From the NCBI GenBank assembly GCA_963682025.1, contig OY821518.1:227934236-227998235 (forward strand): DNA of 64,000 nt. The letters run 5' to 3'. Below the pieces are notes generated by a model. The model was not told the origin of the DNA. It did no database searches and saw nothing but the letters and a program-made list of their open reading frames with translations. The translations under genes and the position numbers were made by a program. Positions 35,680-46,147 of this stretch are shown here, in pieces; positions within the stretch are counted from its first letter, which is position 1; each line of letters opens with the position of its first letter. This stretch comes from Cordilura impudica. Its lineage: Eukaryota > Arthropoda > Insecta > Diptera > Scathophagidae.

Positions 35680-36424
35680 TATACCCTATACCACTATGTG
35701 GTTTGGGTATAATGACTTTGTGCTGCTGTTTGTAATAACCAAAAATATTTGACCTACACCCATCTTTAATTCTACCGATCAAATCTGAATAACTTTCTGA
35801 TTCGATTTAACAATGTCCGTCCGTCTGTGTGTCCATGTAAAGCTTGTAATCAAACTGCAGGTCGCAAATATGAATATATTTTCATGAAATTTGGTATATG
35901 AGCTTTTATCGGCCATGGGATGAACGCTATTGAAATTGGTGAGAATCGGTCCATGTTCAGACCTAGCCCCCATACAAATGACCCCTATGAAATCAACTTA
36001 AATTGCCATAAGATCCAAATTATCATACAAATCTTAGTCAAATTGGGTTTGTATGTATATATTACACCCACTAATCAGTAGTCAAAAAATGATCTCTATT
36101 GGACAACTCTTAGTCATAGGCCCCATATAGAGCTGCTTCACGATCTTCACTTAAATCTATCAAAAAACAAAAATATTGCACTGATTCTTCTCAAATTTTG
36201 TTTGTATATATTTTTGCAAAATGCAAGAGACTTTAGATATAGATATAGCATCCGATATGAAATTTTTCATATCTGCAGCCGAAAAAATTAATAAAAATCC
36301 CACTCAAATTTGGTTTGTGCTTATTTTCTATATCCAGTTAGTTGGGCCTGAGAGATAGGGTCTCTAAACGCATGCTATAGGAAATCGTATAGTCGGTCTA
36401 GACCGACTATGATTTTTTACTTGT
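35680..36424 (+). mobile_element. DINE-like element, family B, full-length copy
   Basis: Starts TATACCCTATACCACTATGTGG (hairpin with GTGGTTTGGGTATA). It continues with CATCTTTAATTCTACCGATC, a GTCCGTCCGTCTG core, AATCAAACTGCAGGTCGC and GAGATAGGGTCTCTAA, and ends AGTCGGTCTAGACCGACT then TTACTTGT. It sits exactly between AAAATTAGTT and TTTTGATTTACCGG, which are joined as AAAATTCGTTTTTTTTCGATTTACCGG-like sequence in the neighbouring arm. The insertion is therefore clean, between T residues, as described for Helentron-type elements. Confidence 0.8.
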
Positions 36425-36790
36425 TTTTTTTTTTTTTTGATTTACCGGTACAAATTACATTTTAGAAACTCATCGTTTCGAAACATTGTAGAACAACCCT
36501 AGAACAACTCAGAACAATCTTAAAAAAGTTTTATTTCCATAAATGAGGGGGCTAACTTCGCACACTTTTGGAATTCGGTTCCAAAATCAATGAAGTGGTC
36601 ACTAAATGTCTTAACCCAATTAGATGACAACAGATTTTTGCGAATGCTGAGGGTTAGTCGAATTGAGTTTCATACACTGGTGTCCCCATTCATATGAACA
36701 ATTTCAAGTTGAGTACCAGTTAGCTTTTGTCCTATACAGACTTGGGTCATCTGGAGAAGGGGCTTTTCATTATTTTGATAGATTTTTTTT

Positions 36791-39184
36791 ATTATTTTGA
36801 TCCATTTACCACAAAATGAAACGATCAGCTGTTTCAGTCTTGTAAATGTTTAGTCCTCTAGATGTACTATAGCTTTTACCCTTGTACTTTAAACACAGCG
36901 TGGTAAATTTCCATTTCATACATTTTGTTGTTGTGGTGTTGTAAATAGTAGTACTTTTACTATATCTACAACATTTACAAGTGTTACAAGGGTATTTTAC
37001 TACCAAGAGTGGAAACCCTTATTGCATTTTTAATTTGCTTAGAAGTGCAAAACGTACAAACATGTACTCACCTCTACGCCCCACTGTATAAAAACAATAA
37101 TTTTTTTCAAAACATTTTCAAAGTAATTAATTTAAACAAAAAATTCGTAAAATTTACTATAGTATTTTAAAATTAAAGTTAATATTCACCTATTGCCAAA
37201 TCTACGATTAATTTGAACAAGTTTGAAACTTATTTGAATTCAAATTTTCTTTAAATTTACCCAACTTGAAATATAAAACACTCAGACATCAGAAATGAGA
37301 CAACAAATTTTGTCAAATATAAACAAATAAACTAAACAAAAACGTACAGAAAGAATAATAAGCCAACATTATTATAAAATGTTTTTGCAAAAAAGAAAAT
37401 AAATAAATAAAATTAAAATAAATATATATTCGGTTTTAGGGTTAGTATTGGCAATAAATTATTCTAAACATTTCATTAAGACAACCATTATTTTCTCCAG
37501 CATCTTTTATCTTGACAAATCAACAGTTGTCAGTTGAAACTATTTGAAAAGCCGAAGCATCAAAAACAGAAACAATTAAAAAAAGGGAAATTGAATTGCA
37601 ACACTGACACACATACGCATCGCTCTTGCGTAAACAAGCACTTTTATTTATTTACATTCCTTGATGTTGGTAAATAAACTATTCTAACAAAATGTTTTTT
37701 TTTTTAGAATTTTCACCGAATGATAAGATTATTAAGTTTATTTACTCGTAGTAAATCAATTTCACTGGGGAATCTTATCATGAACAGACGAAACAAAAAC
37801 AAAAATAGACCGGTAAAATATTATTATATAATAAATAAAGCAACAACGACGAAAGCACAGCACACACCACAACACGTCACATTTCATCTTCTTTATGAAT
37901 ATTCCTCCTCGTAAATGCAGCACAATAAATGTCTGAAAAATTTCACAGTTTATTAATGTTTAAAATTTATTTAAAAATTAATCAGACAAATGTAGCGCAG
38001 TTGGACTTATTTTTTAATATTTTATTTGTTTATTAATTTATTTATTTCCATTCACTGTGTAAATATAGTAAATTATTGAATATTTTTGTTTAAAAAAAAA
38101 ATATATACACTTTCATTATGTTTTGAGAATTTGTTTTGTCACCTCAAACCACAAACAATGCACACACTGTCACATACATCCGCGCGGACAGACACGACCG
38201 ATAGTCAGATAGACACGAAAGAAAAACTTATCAAAAATCGCATTCAGCACAAGAAGATGCAAACGATTTTCTTAAAGCGTAATGTACGACTAAAACAAAC
38301 GATTAGTTAGTAGACCGGCTAATGCGACTGTTGTTGACGGTGTCTATTCGTTGTCGCTGTGTTAAGCGACTGGATAGATGTACGGATAGATGGATAGATA
38401 GAAAGATTGATGTAGTCGTACGGGATGAGTGGATAGACAGAGCTCTTAAAAAACGACTAAACAACAATAACAAACGATGACGTTACGTACAAAGTAAAAA
38501 ACAAAACAAAAGCGTCTTGACCCGCCAAACAACCGTTTGCGTATGACAACCAAACCCATAAGCAGCCAGCCAGTTAAGTTAACAACACAATGTTAGCAAT
38601 ACGATGAGCAAACAATAACAACAACAAGTCAACAAAAGCAGCAGCAGGGAAACGCTCTCAAACCACAAGAGTAATAAAAGCAGCAGCAGCAATTTAAGAA
38701 GCAGCTTTCTTCTCTCAACCCACTCTGACAGGCAATAGCAATATGATAATGATTGAAATTCGCCAGCGCAAATGTTCCTAGACACAAAATAGGCATTTCA
38801 GGCTCATCAGTATTACCACCTCATGTTTATTTATACACATTGCGTGTAAGTTGTTGTTTTTTTTTAATGTGTTGTTCCTGTGTAATAAATTACACAAACC
38901 GAAATACAGAGTGTGGAATAATAAATAAAAAAAAAATGACAAGTTTCGATTACATCTTCTTGAGTTTTTATTTATGTTTCAATAAATAAAACAACTTAAT
39001 CATATTTAAATTTCGTTAAAGAGAAATAAACAAGTTTTTTGGTTTGGAAAAAATAGTAGAAACAAATTCAAGTAAAAAATTAGAAACAATATTGTTAAAA
39101 AAAAAGTTTAGTTGCGAATAACTTTAAAATTATAAATAGTACTCGCGGTTTGACTCGAAATTAATTAAGATCAAAGCTATCAGG
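36791..39184. other. Repeat-poor tract, no gene recognised
   Basis: None of the families seen elsewhere occurs here. 37550-38450 is richer in C and G, with CACA-rich stretches and a short GATA-type run (38385-38420). 38600-38700 has AACAACAACA and AGCAGCAGCAG tracts. Near 38579-38785 the minus strand reads as poly-leucine, which is only the shadow of the CAG tract. It could be non-coding flank or UTR of a host gene; I see no exon. Confidence 0.4.
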
Positions 39185-39189
39185 TGGCG

Positions 39190-39675
39190 CACTGTGGACC
39201 ATATTTTGAGAAGGCGACAAAAATCATATTTTTTATGGTTACCGAACCTCGGGAGCCAAAAAATTGTGACACTATTTCAACTATATCACAGCGAACAGGG
39301 TCTTCGAAAATGGATTTACTCAGTATTTTGCTAAAATTAAAAATTTCTTTGTAAATTTTAATTTTTAAATGACTGTAACTTTTTTGTTTTAAAAGATTTT
39401 AAAGTAATATAAATTTTGTATAATTTTGTAATTTCTAAGCTAATGTTAGAAAGATCGTTTAGAAATTAAAAAAAAAAACTTTTAAAAAGGTCAAAATTTC
39501 CTGAAAATCTCCTACTTAATAAAGAATAACTCCTGCACATCAAAAGCCATCAAAAAAAATGTTGCACTCTTCTGAAGTCCAATTGCATACCCGCCAGTTT
39601 CCGCCCAAAGCAATGTTCTGTTCTGCTCCAAGGATAGATATTTCAAAAAAATTTATTAATACAAAAGTTTTCCAC
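39190..39675 (+). mobile_element. Transib-like 5' end fragment, copy 3
   Basis: Starts CACTGTGGACCATATTTTG with CAAAAATCAT at 39218-39227, and is collinear with 57588-58073 (CTCGGGAGCCAAAAAATTG, CAGTATTTTGCTAAAATT, GAAAATCTCCTACTTA). The transposase part is absent; the fragment ends at GTTTTCCACAG, where a family B' element begins. Confidence 0.75.
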
Positions 39676-39679
39676 AGTT

Positions 39680-40971
39680 CTTGCAATTATGTAAAATACA
39701 ATTTTTATACCCTTTGTACTTTGTGCTGCTGTTTGTGATAACCAAAAATATTCGACCTAGACCCATCTTTAATTATACCGATCGAATCAGAATCACTTTC
39801 TGTGTTGATTTAACAATGTCCGTCCGTCCGTCCGTCTGTGTGTCCATGTAAACCTTGTAATCAAACTGCAGGTCGCAAATATGAATATATTTTGATGATA
39901 TTTGGTATGTAAGATTTTATAGGCCATGGGATGAAAGCTATTGAAATTGGTGAGAATCGATCCATGTTCAGACCTAGCCCCCATACAAATTACCCCTATG
40001 AAATCGACATAAATTGCCATAAGATCCAAATTGTCATATAGATCTTACTCAAATTGGGTTTGTATGCGTTCATTTCATCCATTAATGAGTAATCCAAAAA
40101 TGATCCCTTTGGCCCCATATAGATGTGCTTCCCGATCTTCACTTGAATCTATTAAAAAACAAAAATATTGCACTGATTCTTCTCAAATTTTGTTTGTATA
40201 TATTTTTGCAAAATAAAAGAGACTTTACCATACATGATCAGGTTCGGTCCATTTTTGGACCTAGTCCCCATATAGATATATCATCCGATATGAACTTTTT
40301 CATATCTGACGCCAAAAAAATTAATAAAAATCCCACTCAAATTTAATTTTTGCTTGTTTTCTATGTCCAGTTAGTTGGGCCTAAGAGATAGAGTTTCTAA
40401 ACGCATGGTATAGGGTATCGTATAGTCGGTCTAGACCGACTATAATTTTCTTACTTGTTTATCTTTTATTATCACTTTTTGAAACATAAAAACCCAGACT
40501 CTAACCCCTTTTAAAAGGTGAACCATACCTGCTAATATTTTAAAAGGGTGTGTCGAAGTAGTTTTACTGCCATTTACCTGTTATTTAAATTTTTCCCCAT
40601 TTTTTCAGGTATTTCAACTATATAACTCAAGTTCCGACTATTAATGTTTTTGAAAAATAACTATGTAAATGTACCTGTCAAAATAAAAAAGATTTTACCC
40701 ATTAATATAATTTAACAATTACAAGTATATAACAACTCGTGTCAACTCTACCGTTTCCTTTTTCTGTCAGTATAAAAAAACAAATAAACTCACGCAAAAA
40801 ATTACACCGGTACGACCAACTTTTGTATTTATAACATACAGACGGACGGACGGACATCGTTAAATCGACTCTGAAAGTGATTTTGAGTCGATCCGTATAA
40901 TAAAAGATATAGGTCCAATATTTTTGGTAGTTCCAAACATCAGGGCAAACTCATTATACCCGAACCACAGC
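39680..40971 (-). mobile_element. DINE-like element, family B', split by family B
   Basis: 39680-39705 plus 40459-40971 together are the inverse of 58074-58590. Matches include CTTGCAATTATGTAAAATA, TTATCTTTTATTA, CCTTTTAAAAGGTGAA, the CCGGTACGACCAACTTTTGT segment and ACGGACGGACATCGTTAAA. The 5' end has the TATACCCGAACCACA remnant of the hairpin. It resembles B at the 5' end but has a different 3' half. Confidence 0.75.
39706..40458 (+). mobile_element. Family B element nested in family B'
   Basis: Runs from TATACCCTTTGTACTTTG (hairpin partly deleted) to GGTCTAGACCGACTATAA and CTTACTTGT. It contains GTCCGTCCGTCCGTCTGTG. It interrupts B' within a T-rich stretch without removing bases, again a T/T insertion. 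Confidence 0.8.
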
Positions 40972-40974
40972 CAA

Positions 40975-41896
40975 CTTAACAAAACTACTTTCAGTTGCAA
41001 TTCTCAGAATTGAGTCCCAAATCAATGAGCTGAAAAATGTTGTACTGTGCAATCCTACGAAAAAAAAAACTGTTGGAAAAATTATAAAAGTTTCCAGTAT
41101 AACATCACATGATATTCGGTTATTGGAGGCGATAATAAATAAAAATAAGAGATATTCGATCCGAAGTTTGGCTGTTGAATGGGCTTCGGCCATTGGTAAG
41201 ACGGTTGGAAGAGAAACCACCAGAAAACACCTCAAAACGTTGTATTATGGTTTTATATGATTTTAGGAATGTATTGTTACTGCGAGTATAAATAACACCC
41301 CAGACCGTTTCTTACTGCGGTCCAAAATAAGAAATGTTTTCTATGGACCCAAAGACCGTGGGACTCCATAATTTTTAGCGACGAGTCCAGATTCAAGTTG
41401 TGGGTAGGGGATATCCATAGCAAAGTAATAAGAACTCGAAGTGAGGCATATCATAGGTATTGTCTTAAACGCACAGTCAAATTTCCTATAGGCGTTATGA
41501 TATGGGGCTGAATGTCTGCAAAGGGGTAAGGCAACCTATGCTTTATAGAAAATACAGTGTCAATGCCGACCGACATATAGAAATATTAGAAGGAAATTTA
41601 ATGGCATTGGCTGAAAAAATAACCTTAATTGATGAATTTGTCTTCCAACAGGATGGAGCACCGGCCCATAGTGCAAAAACGAAAAAAATGGTTCCAGGAG
41701 AACAATAAAATTGCTTTGGACTGGCCATCTTCTAATCCAGACCTAAATCCTATTGAGTCGGTATGGGCCATTATAAAGAGAAGACTCAGAAATGATCCTC
41801 AAACAACAATTTTCAGCCTAAAACTCAAAATTCAGCAAATATGGAATTCGATAACGGCAGATGAATGCCATAACTGGACTAATTCTATCTACAAAT
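40975..41896 (+). pseudogene. Tc1-like transposase, inactivated
   Basis: Motifs in order: RSLAVEWASAIGKTVGRETT and RKHLKTLYYGF (HTH region, 41165-41258), an in-frame TGA at about 41260, IIFSDESRFKLW (first Asp, 41369-41402), VKFPIGVMIWG then stop, FVFQQDGAPAHSAKTK (second Asp, 41637-41683), and LDWPSSNPDLNPIESVW (Glu at DD34E spacing, 41717-41767), NDPQTTIFSLKLKI. There are two stops and a frame change. It ends abruptly at IYKSA, where mariner sequence is joined on. Confidence 0.85.
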
Positions 41897-42195
41897 CGGC
41901 CAGTGTTAATGATGACCATCAATTATCGATTCGTCGCCGTTCGCAGCAATTGGGCCTCTGTTACTCAACAACGTGGAAAATTTTGCGGAAGGATTTAGGT
42001 GTGAAGCCTTTCAAAATACAGCTGGTGCAAGAAATGAAGCCGAACGACCTACCGCAACGTAGAATTTTTGGTGAATGGGCTCTTGGAAAGTTGGCCGAAG
42101 ATCCACTTTTTTACCGAAAAATTGTGTTCAGCGACGAAGCTCATTTTTGGCTCGATTTAACGCCTTTAGACTATTTTTTGTGGGGGCTATGTTAA
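41629..42195 (+). CDS. Chimeric open frame: Tc1 C-terminus fused to mariner pieces
   Basis: One frame of 188 codons first gives the Tc1 C-terminal part (NPDLNPIESVWAIIKRR) and then, without a stop, mariner sequence from SVNDDHQLSIRRRSQQ to FSDEAHFWL, which jumps to DLTPLDYFLWG. The mariner part has lost about 95 residues between the first and third Asp motifs. An extra G in GGGGG at about 42182 ends the frame early. Joints show short shared words (ATCGG at the Tc1-mariner joint). It is a recombination product, probably not a functional protein. Confidence 0.6.
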   Translation: MMNLSSNRMEHRPIVQKRKKWFQENNKIALDWPSSNPDLNPIESVWAIIKRRLRNDPQTTIFSLKLKIQQIWNSITADECHNWTNSIYKSASVNDDHQLSIRRRSQQLGLCYSTTWKILRKDLGVKPFKIQLVQEMKPNDLPQRRIFGEWALGKLAEDPLFYRKIVFSDEAHFWLDLTPLDYFLWGLC

Positions 42196-42487
42196 AGCTC
42201 ATGTCTATACAGACAATCCCGCTTCAATTGACGCATTGGAAGACAACATTGAAGCATTTATTCGTGAGATACCGGCCGAAATGTTGGAAAGAGTATGCCA
42301 AAATTGGACTAAGCGGATGGACCATTTGAGGCGCAGTCACGGTAAACATTTGCATGAAATAATCTTCAAACATTAAATTATATGGACCGTACTATCGATT
42401 CAAATAAAGATTTCATGCATTTTTCTGAATTTTATGTGTTTTTTTTTTTTTGGAAAACTTTCCTATAGCTCTTAAAAAATCACCCTT
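41890..42487 (+). mobile_element. Mariner fragment, internally deleted, with right terminus
   Basis: Closely similar to 15606-16503 but retaining TGG and GAA where that copy has stops, and the natural 3' coding end (MLERVCQNWTKR...HEIIFKH, stop). Right terminal repeat AAAAATCACCCTT ends at 42487 with TA following. The 5' half is missing and replaced by Tc1 sequence. Confidence 0.85.
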
Positions 42488-42619
42488 TAGTAATATGGAT
42501 ATTGCTGTGTGAAAGTTGACTGGGTAAATCATTAATTTATAATGTGAAAAATAATGGGCCAAGCATAGAACCTTACAACACTCCTTTATATACATATAGT
42601 GCAGTGGAAACTGAGTTAC

Positions 42620-43880
42620 CCAAAGATACAGATTGGAAACGATTAGTAAGATATGAAGCTAGGCGGCAGTTGAAATAAAGTTGAATTTATTAGAGAGTTT
42701 TTTGCAAAGAATTCCACGATTAACAGAATCGAATGCTTTAGATTAATCTAAAAGCACCAGAAACGTAACACACCCATTATCAGGATTGTGTCTGGTATCT
42801 TCAGATACATTAACGACCGCTGTGACGTAGTTATGCTTTGGCCTGAGCCAGATTAATTTTTAGCTAAGAGATGGTGATTAGTTAAATATTTACTTATTTG
42901 ATCATATACCGGTCGTTCAAATGCCTGAGATAAGTATGTTAGTATTGAAACAGGGCGAAATTCAGTATCATTTTTCGGTACAGGGATGACCTTAACATGG
43001 TTTCAACTTCGTGGAAATTGACTAGTGGTGTTAATAATTTGGCTGCTGTAAACTAATAACTTAGGCAGAAGTTTTATGACTTTCGGGTGTATCTGGTCAA
43101 ACCCGAAAAACAACTTGATAATAAACAACGGATAAACAACTTGATAATACATCAATAGGCAACACACGTGCATTTAAAGTTGCTACTAACATATACATAA
43201 AATTATACGTATGCTATGAGTGTGTTTATTAAATTTGTTAATGAGCTTGTTATCTTCATTCACAATAATAATAAACCAAAAAAGTGTTTGTGTTTGTGAA
43301 TTGGCTTAGTTGAGAAATAAAATTGCCTTGAAATTGCACTCGAATTTCGAGCGCTGGAATCTGCTAGTATTGATAAATGATGCATCTAATTCGTTGAAAT
43401 CAACATTACAGATAATAGGTTTTTTATTTCCGATTCCAAGTTCTTTAATATTTTGCCATTTCTAAATCAACAGCCGTTCTAAATCGGGTAGCGTAATAAT
43501 TTGATTTTACATCTCTTATGTGTTTATTAACACTCTGACGAGATATACGGTATTGTTTTCCAACGTGTATAAAGCACATCACGATCATTAATTTGGCTTT
43601 TGATAATACAATTAAACCACCACTTTTTAGTTTTATCACCACGGTAAATACGCAAGGGAACAGTAATATCAAGGAGGCGCAGCATATGACTATTAAAAAA
43701 TTGTAAGTGTTTTTCAGGAGTGGTGTTAAATTGTTAGTGGTGTTAAATTGTTCTTCGAATAAATTATAGCAAATGTTCTGAAAATCACGAAAACTAGCGG
43801 GACTTTCTGTTACCATTAATTTAAAATCATAAGACATAAAAATTATATAAGTTTATCGAACAGTAATAAATTTGAAACAT
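42620..43880 (-). pseudogene. LINE ORF2 fragment split by a C element
   Basis: From 43880 downwards: a linker frame (43445-43837) with SRQSVNKHIRDVKSNYYATRF as in the region before the RT. Then, beyond a C insertion, GFDQIHPKVIKLL (about 43110-43070), VKVIPVPKNDTEFRPVSILT (about 42995-42936) and, in other frames, remnants of the next blocks (KHSILLIVEFFAKN). GFDxI, PVPK and FRPVSIL are LINE RT motifs. Stops and shifts throughout. Not obviously the same family as 19500-22926. Confidence 0.78.
43168..43372 (-). mobile_element. Family C element, 5' part, in a LINE fragment
   Basis: Inverse of the C start: CGAGCGCTGGAATCTGCTAGT at the right edge, GCATTTAAAGTTGCTACTAAC on the left. The 3' third of C is missing. 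Confidence 0.65.
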
Positions 43881-43891
43881 TACCCAATATA

Positions 43892-44171
43892 AAACAAGAA
43901 ATAAAATTATAGTCGGGCTAGAATGCCTACACGATATCCTATACCATGCATATTGAAAGTGAGCATAAAGCAAATTTGAGTGGCATACAAGATTTACATG
44001 GAAACACAGACGGATGGACAGATAGACAGACAGACGGACAGACATCGCGCTAAATCGACTCAGAAAGTGATTTGAAGTCGATGGGTGTAATTATAGATGG
44101 GTCCAGGTAAAATATCAAATATCAACACAAAGTCATTATACCCTGACCACATAGTAGTATAGGGTACAAAA
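43892..44171 (-). mobile_element. Family B deletion derivative
   Basis: Both B ends are present (AACAAGAAATAAAATTATAGTCGG and CATAGTAGTATAGGGTA) with an expanded GACAGACAGACGGACAGAC tract, but most of the body is deleted, leaving about 280 bp. Confidence 0.75.
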
Positions 44172-45227
44172 AGAGATTATATCTTTAATAAAATTATTCC
44201 AAATCTGTTGGCCGACGAAGTTAAAGTAATGATATCAATGTGGTTTAGATAAGGGCAAGTTAATTAAACAAGGTCTACATGCTAGATAACCGTAGAAGTC
44301 ACAAAGTTATCGAATATAATGTTTAAACGTTTTATTGATGGCAACCCTAGTAAGTATTTCTGCAAACACAATTTGGAGTAAAGGTGCCAATGAACGATGA
44401 TTAGATTATTCGCATTATATGTGAAAAGGAAACCACACATAAAAGAAACACCGTACAAAAATCAAACATCATTATCAAGCCTGAATCACCTAAACATCAA
44501 AATGTGTACAGAAATTAAAAGAGACAGCATCGAATGTACTTAGTTCTTATGCATGCATCATCATGCACGTACAGAAATAAGTAAACTTTATTTTATTTGA
44601 TATTCATACAGCTTCAATGTACGATGTCGTGTTGCGGTGCATTTCAATAAGTTTTCCAAGCATTTGCATTTATGATTGACTTGAAGTGTTTGCGCATAAT
44701 TTAAAGTTTTCAATATGTATACCGTTTCAGTTGTTGACAACAGTTCAAATGGGAAAGAAGTGAAGCACCAACAAGCATGTAAAATATATCTTACGTCTTT
44801 TACTGACTCTTGTTGAATCGGTTTATGGGTTGATGCATTTCGGGAAGTTAAAAACATCAAAACTAACTCAAAAAATACTGCGGCTCATAATGGTGTAGGT
44901 TTTATCATTAACTGTTAGAAAAAACCGTTTGCTAAAGGAAATAATCAAAGCCAAACAAGTATTAATAATATTAAGTGAATTTTTTGTAAAACAGAGGCCG
45001 GCAGACTTTTCTTTTCAGTAGTACGAGCGAGCACCTCTGATAGAATTATAAGTCTTCCGATCGATAATGATTAAAAAGAAACTTTATGAATTCAAATGTG
45101 CATTTATTCATACATATAATTTTTCCAGATTAGGTGAATAATTAGTTATCAATATTATAATCAGGTAGTCTAATACGGTTTTTTTTCTTAATAAATTTCA
45201 TATTTGAACACGTGGATTCGCATAAAT
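44172..45227. other. No gene recognised
   Basis: AT-rich spacer. A 90-residue minus-strand frame at 44588-44860 shows no motif I know. Confidence 0.4.
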
Positions 45228-45505
45228 ATATTGACTAGGTCTGAACACGAACCTATTTTCACAAATTTTATTAGCGTTTATCCTATGGTCGATTATTCAT
45301 CAAAATATATTCATATTTGCGACCTATAGTTTGATTACAAGTTTCACATGGACACAATGACAGACAGACGGATGAACGGACATCGCTAAATCGACTCATA
45401 ATGTGATCGGTATAATAAAAGATGGGTCTTGGTCAAATATTTTTGATAGTTACAAACATCAGCACAAAGTCATACCCTGACCACATATTGGTATAGGGTA
45501 TAAAT
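45228..45505 (-). mobile_element. Family B element, 5' part
   Basis: Inverse of the B start: TTTGCGACCTATAGTTTGATTAC, CAGACAGACGGATGAACGGAC, ATCGCTAAATCGACTCA and TATTGGTATAGGGTATAAA. 3' truncated. Confidence 0.7.
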
Positions 45506-45541
45506 ATAATAAAATATGTTAATGTATGCTTGAGTTAATCT

Positions 45542-45894
45542 GTAATATTAATAGGCTAGGTGATTTCTTGCGACCGATGTTTCGTTCTACCGTTTTATCC
45601 CGATTTTGACCAAACGTATATTATTTGGAAGGTATTTCTTTTTAGCCGTTTTGCAGATTTACAGATTTTTACATTTTTTTCCTTTATTTTGAGTAAATTG
45701 CATTCAAAGTTGCTACTAACACATATATAAAATTATACATATGCTATGTGTTTTATTAAATTTGTTATTGAGTTCGGTATCTTCATTCACAATAATAATA
45801 AACCATAAAAGTGTTGGTTTGTGAATTGGATAAGTTGAAAAATAAAGCTGCCTAGAAATTGCACTAGAATTTCGAGCGCTGTAATATGCTAGTA
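45542..45894 (-). mobile_element. Family C element
   Basis: Runs inverted from TAATATTAATAGGCTAGGTG to TTCGAGCGCTGTAATATGCTAGT. Complete apart from small changes. Confidence 0.7.
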
Positions 45895-45939
45895 TATACT
45901 TACTATATATATTTTTAATATTAAAAATATCACTGCATA

Positions 45940-46147
45940 TGTACACCCAGAATACGTACAGACGACGGACAGACGGACAGCCAGACAGACGGACAGACGG
46001 ACAGACGGACATCGCTATATCAACTCCGCTTGTTATAAGGATCACAAATATATATATTTTATGGGGTCCAGATTTTTTTTTCTAATTATTACAAACGGAA
46101 TGACAAACTTATATATACCCTCTGCACACTGGAGTGGAGGGTATAAA
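45940..46147 (-). mobile_element. Family A 5' end fragment with expanded GTCY microsatellite
   Basis: ACATCGCTATATCAACTCCG, TATATATATTTTATGGGGTC and the CCCTCTGCACACTGGAGTGG hairpin are the A start inverted. The GACGGACA tract upstream is longer than in the full A copies, the expected behaviour of a mini-me proto-microsatellite. Confidence 0.7.

Larger units (their letters stand above)
34442..36567. mobile_element. Foldback element with 9-bp target duplication, Mutator-like
   Basis: Ends AAGTGTGCGATGTTGCC and, inverted, AAGTGTGCGAAGTTAGCC. TTGGAATTC flanks both sides (34433-34441 and 36568-36576). Long inverted arms share ATTGTTCTAAATTGTTCT-type words and TTTACCGGTA. The right arm is present twice in tandem, joined at TTGATATC (35253-35522 and 35523-36567). 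It is invaded by a C element (34788-35151) and a B element (35680-36424). A 9-bp duplication with long TIRs is typical of Mutator-like elements. No transposase. Confidence 0.8.
34345..36790 (+). pseudogene. Harbinger (HARBI1-like) transposase fragment, split
   Basis: The first piece (34345-34441) reads ...AIDLILDELVDVITSSVKVYRR and is preceded by CTCTCCTTTTGTAG, a good splice acceptor. After 34442-36567 and one copy of TTGGAATTC are removed, the second piece (36577-36790) reads WSLNVLTQLDDNRFLRMLRV, SRIEFHTLV, then in another frame FQVEYQLAFVLYRLGSSGEG. These match the N-terminal part of PIF/Harbinger nuclease proteins (LDDERFRENFRMSRETF, ...YRLGSSGEGAS). The DDE domain is missing. Dead fragment. 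Confidence 0.65.

Noticed and set aside
38579..38785. Leucine-rich minus-strand frame
   Set aside because: Shadow of CAG/CAA simple repeats; no domain.
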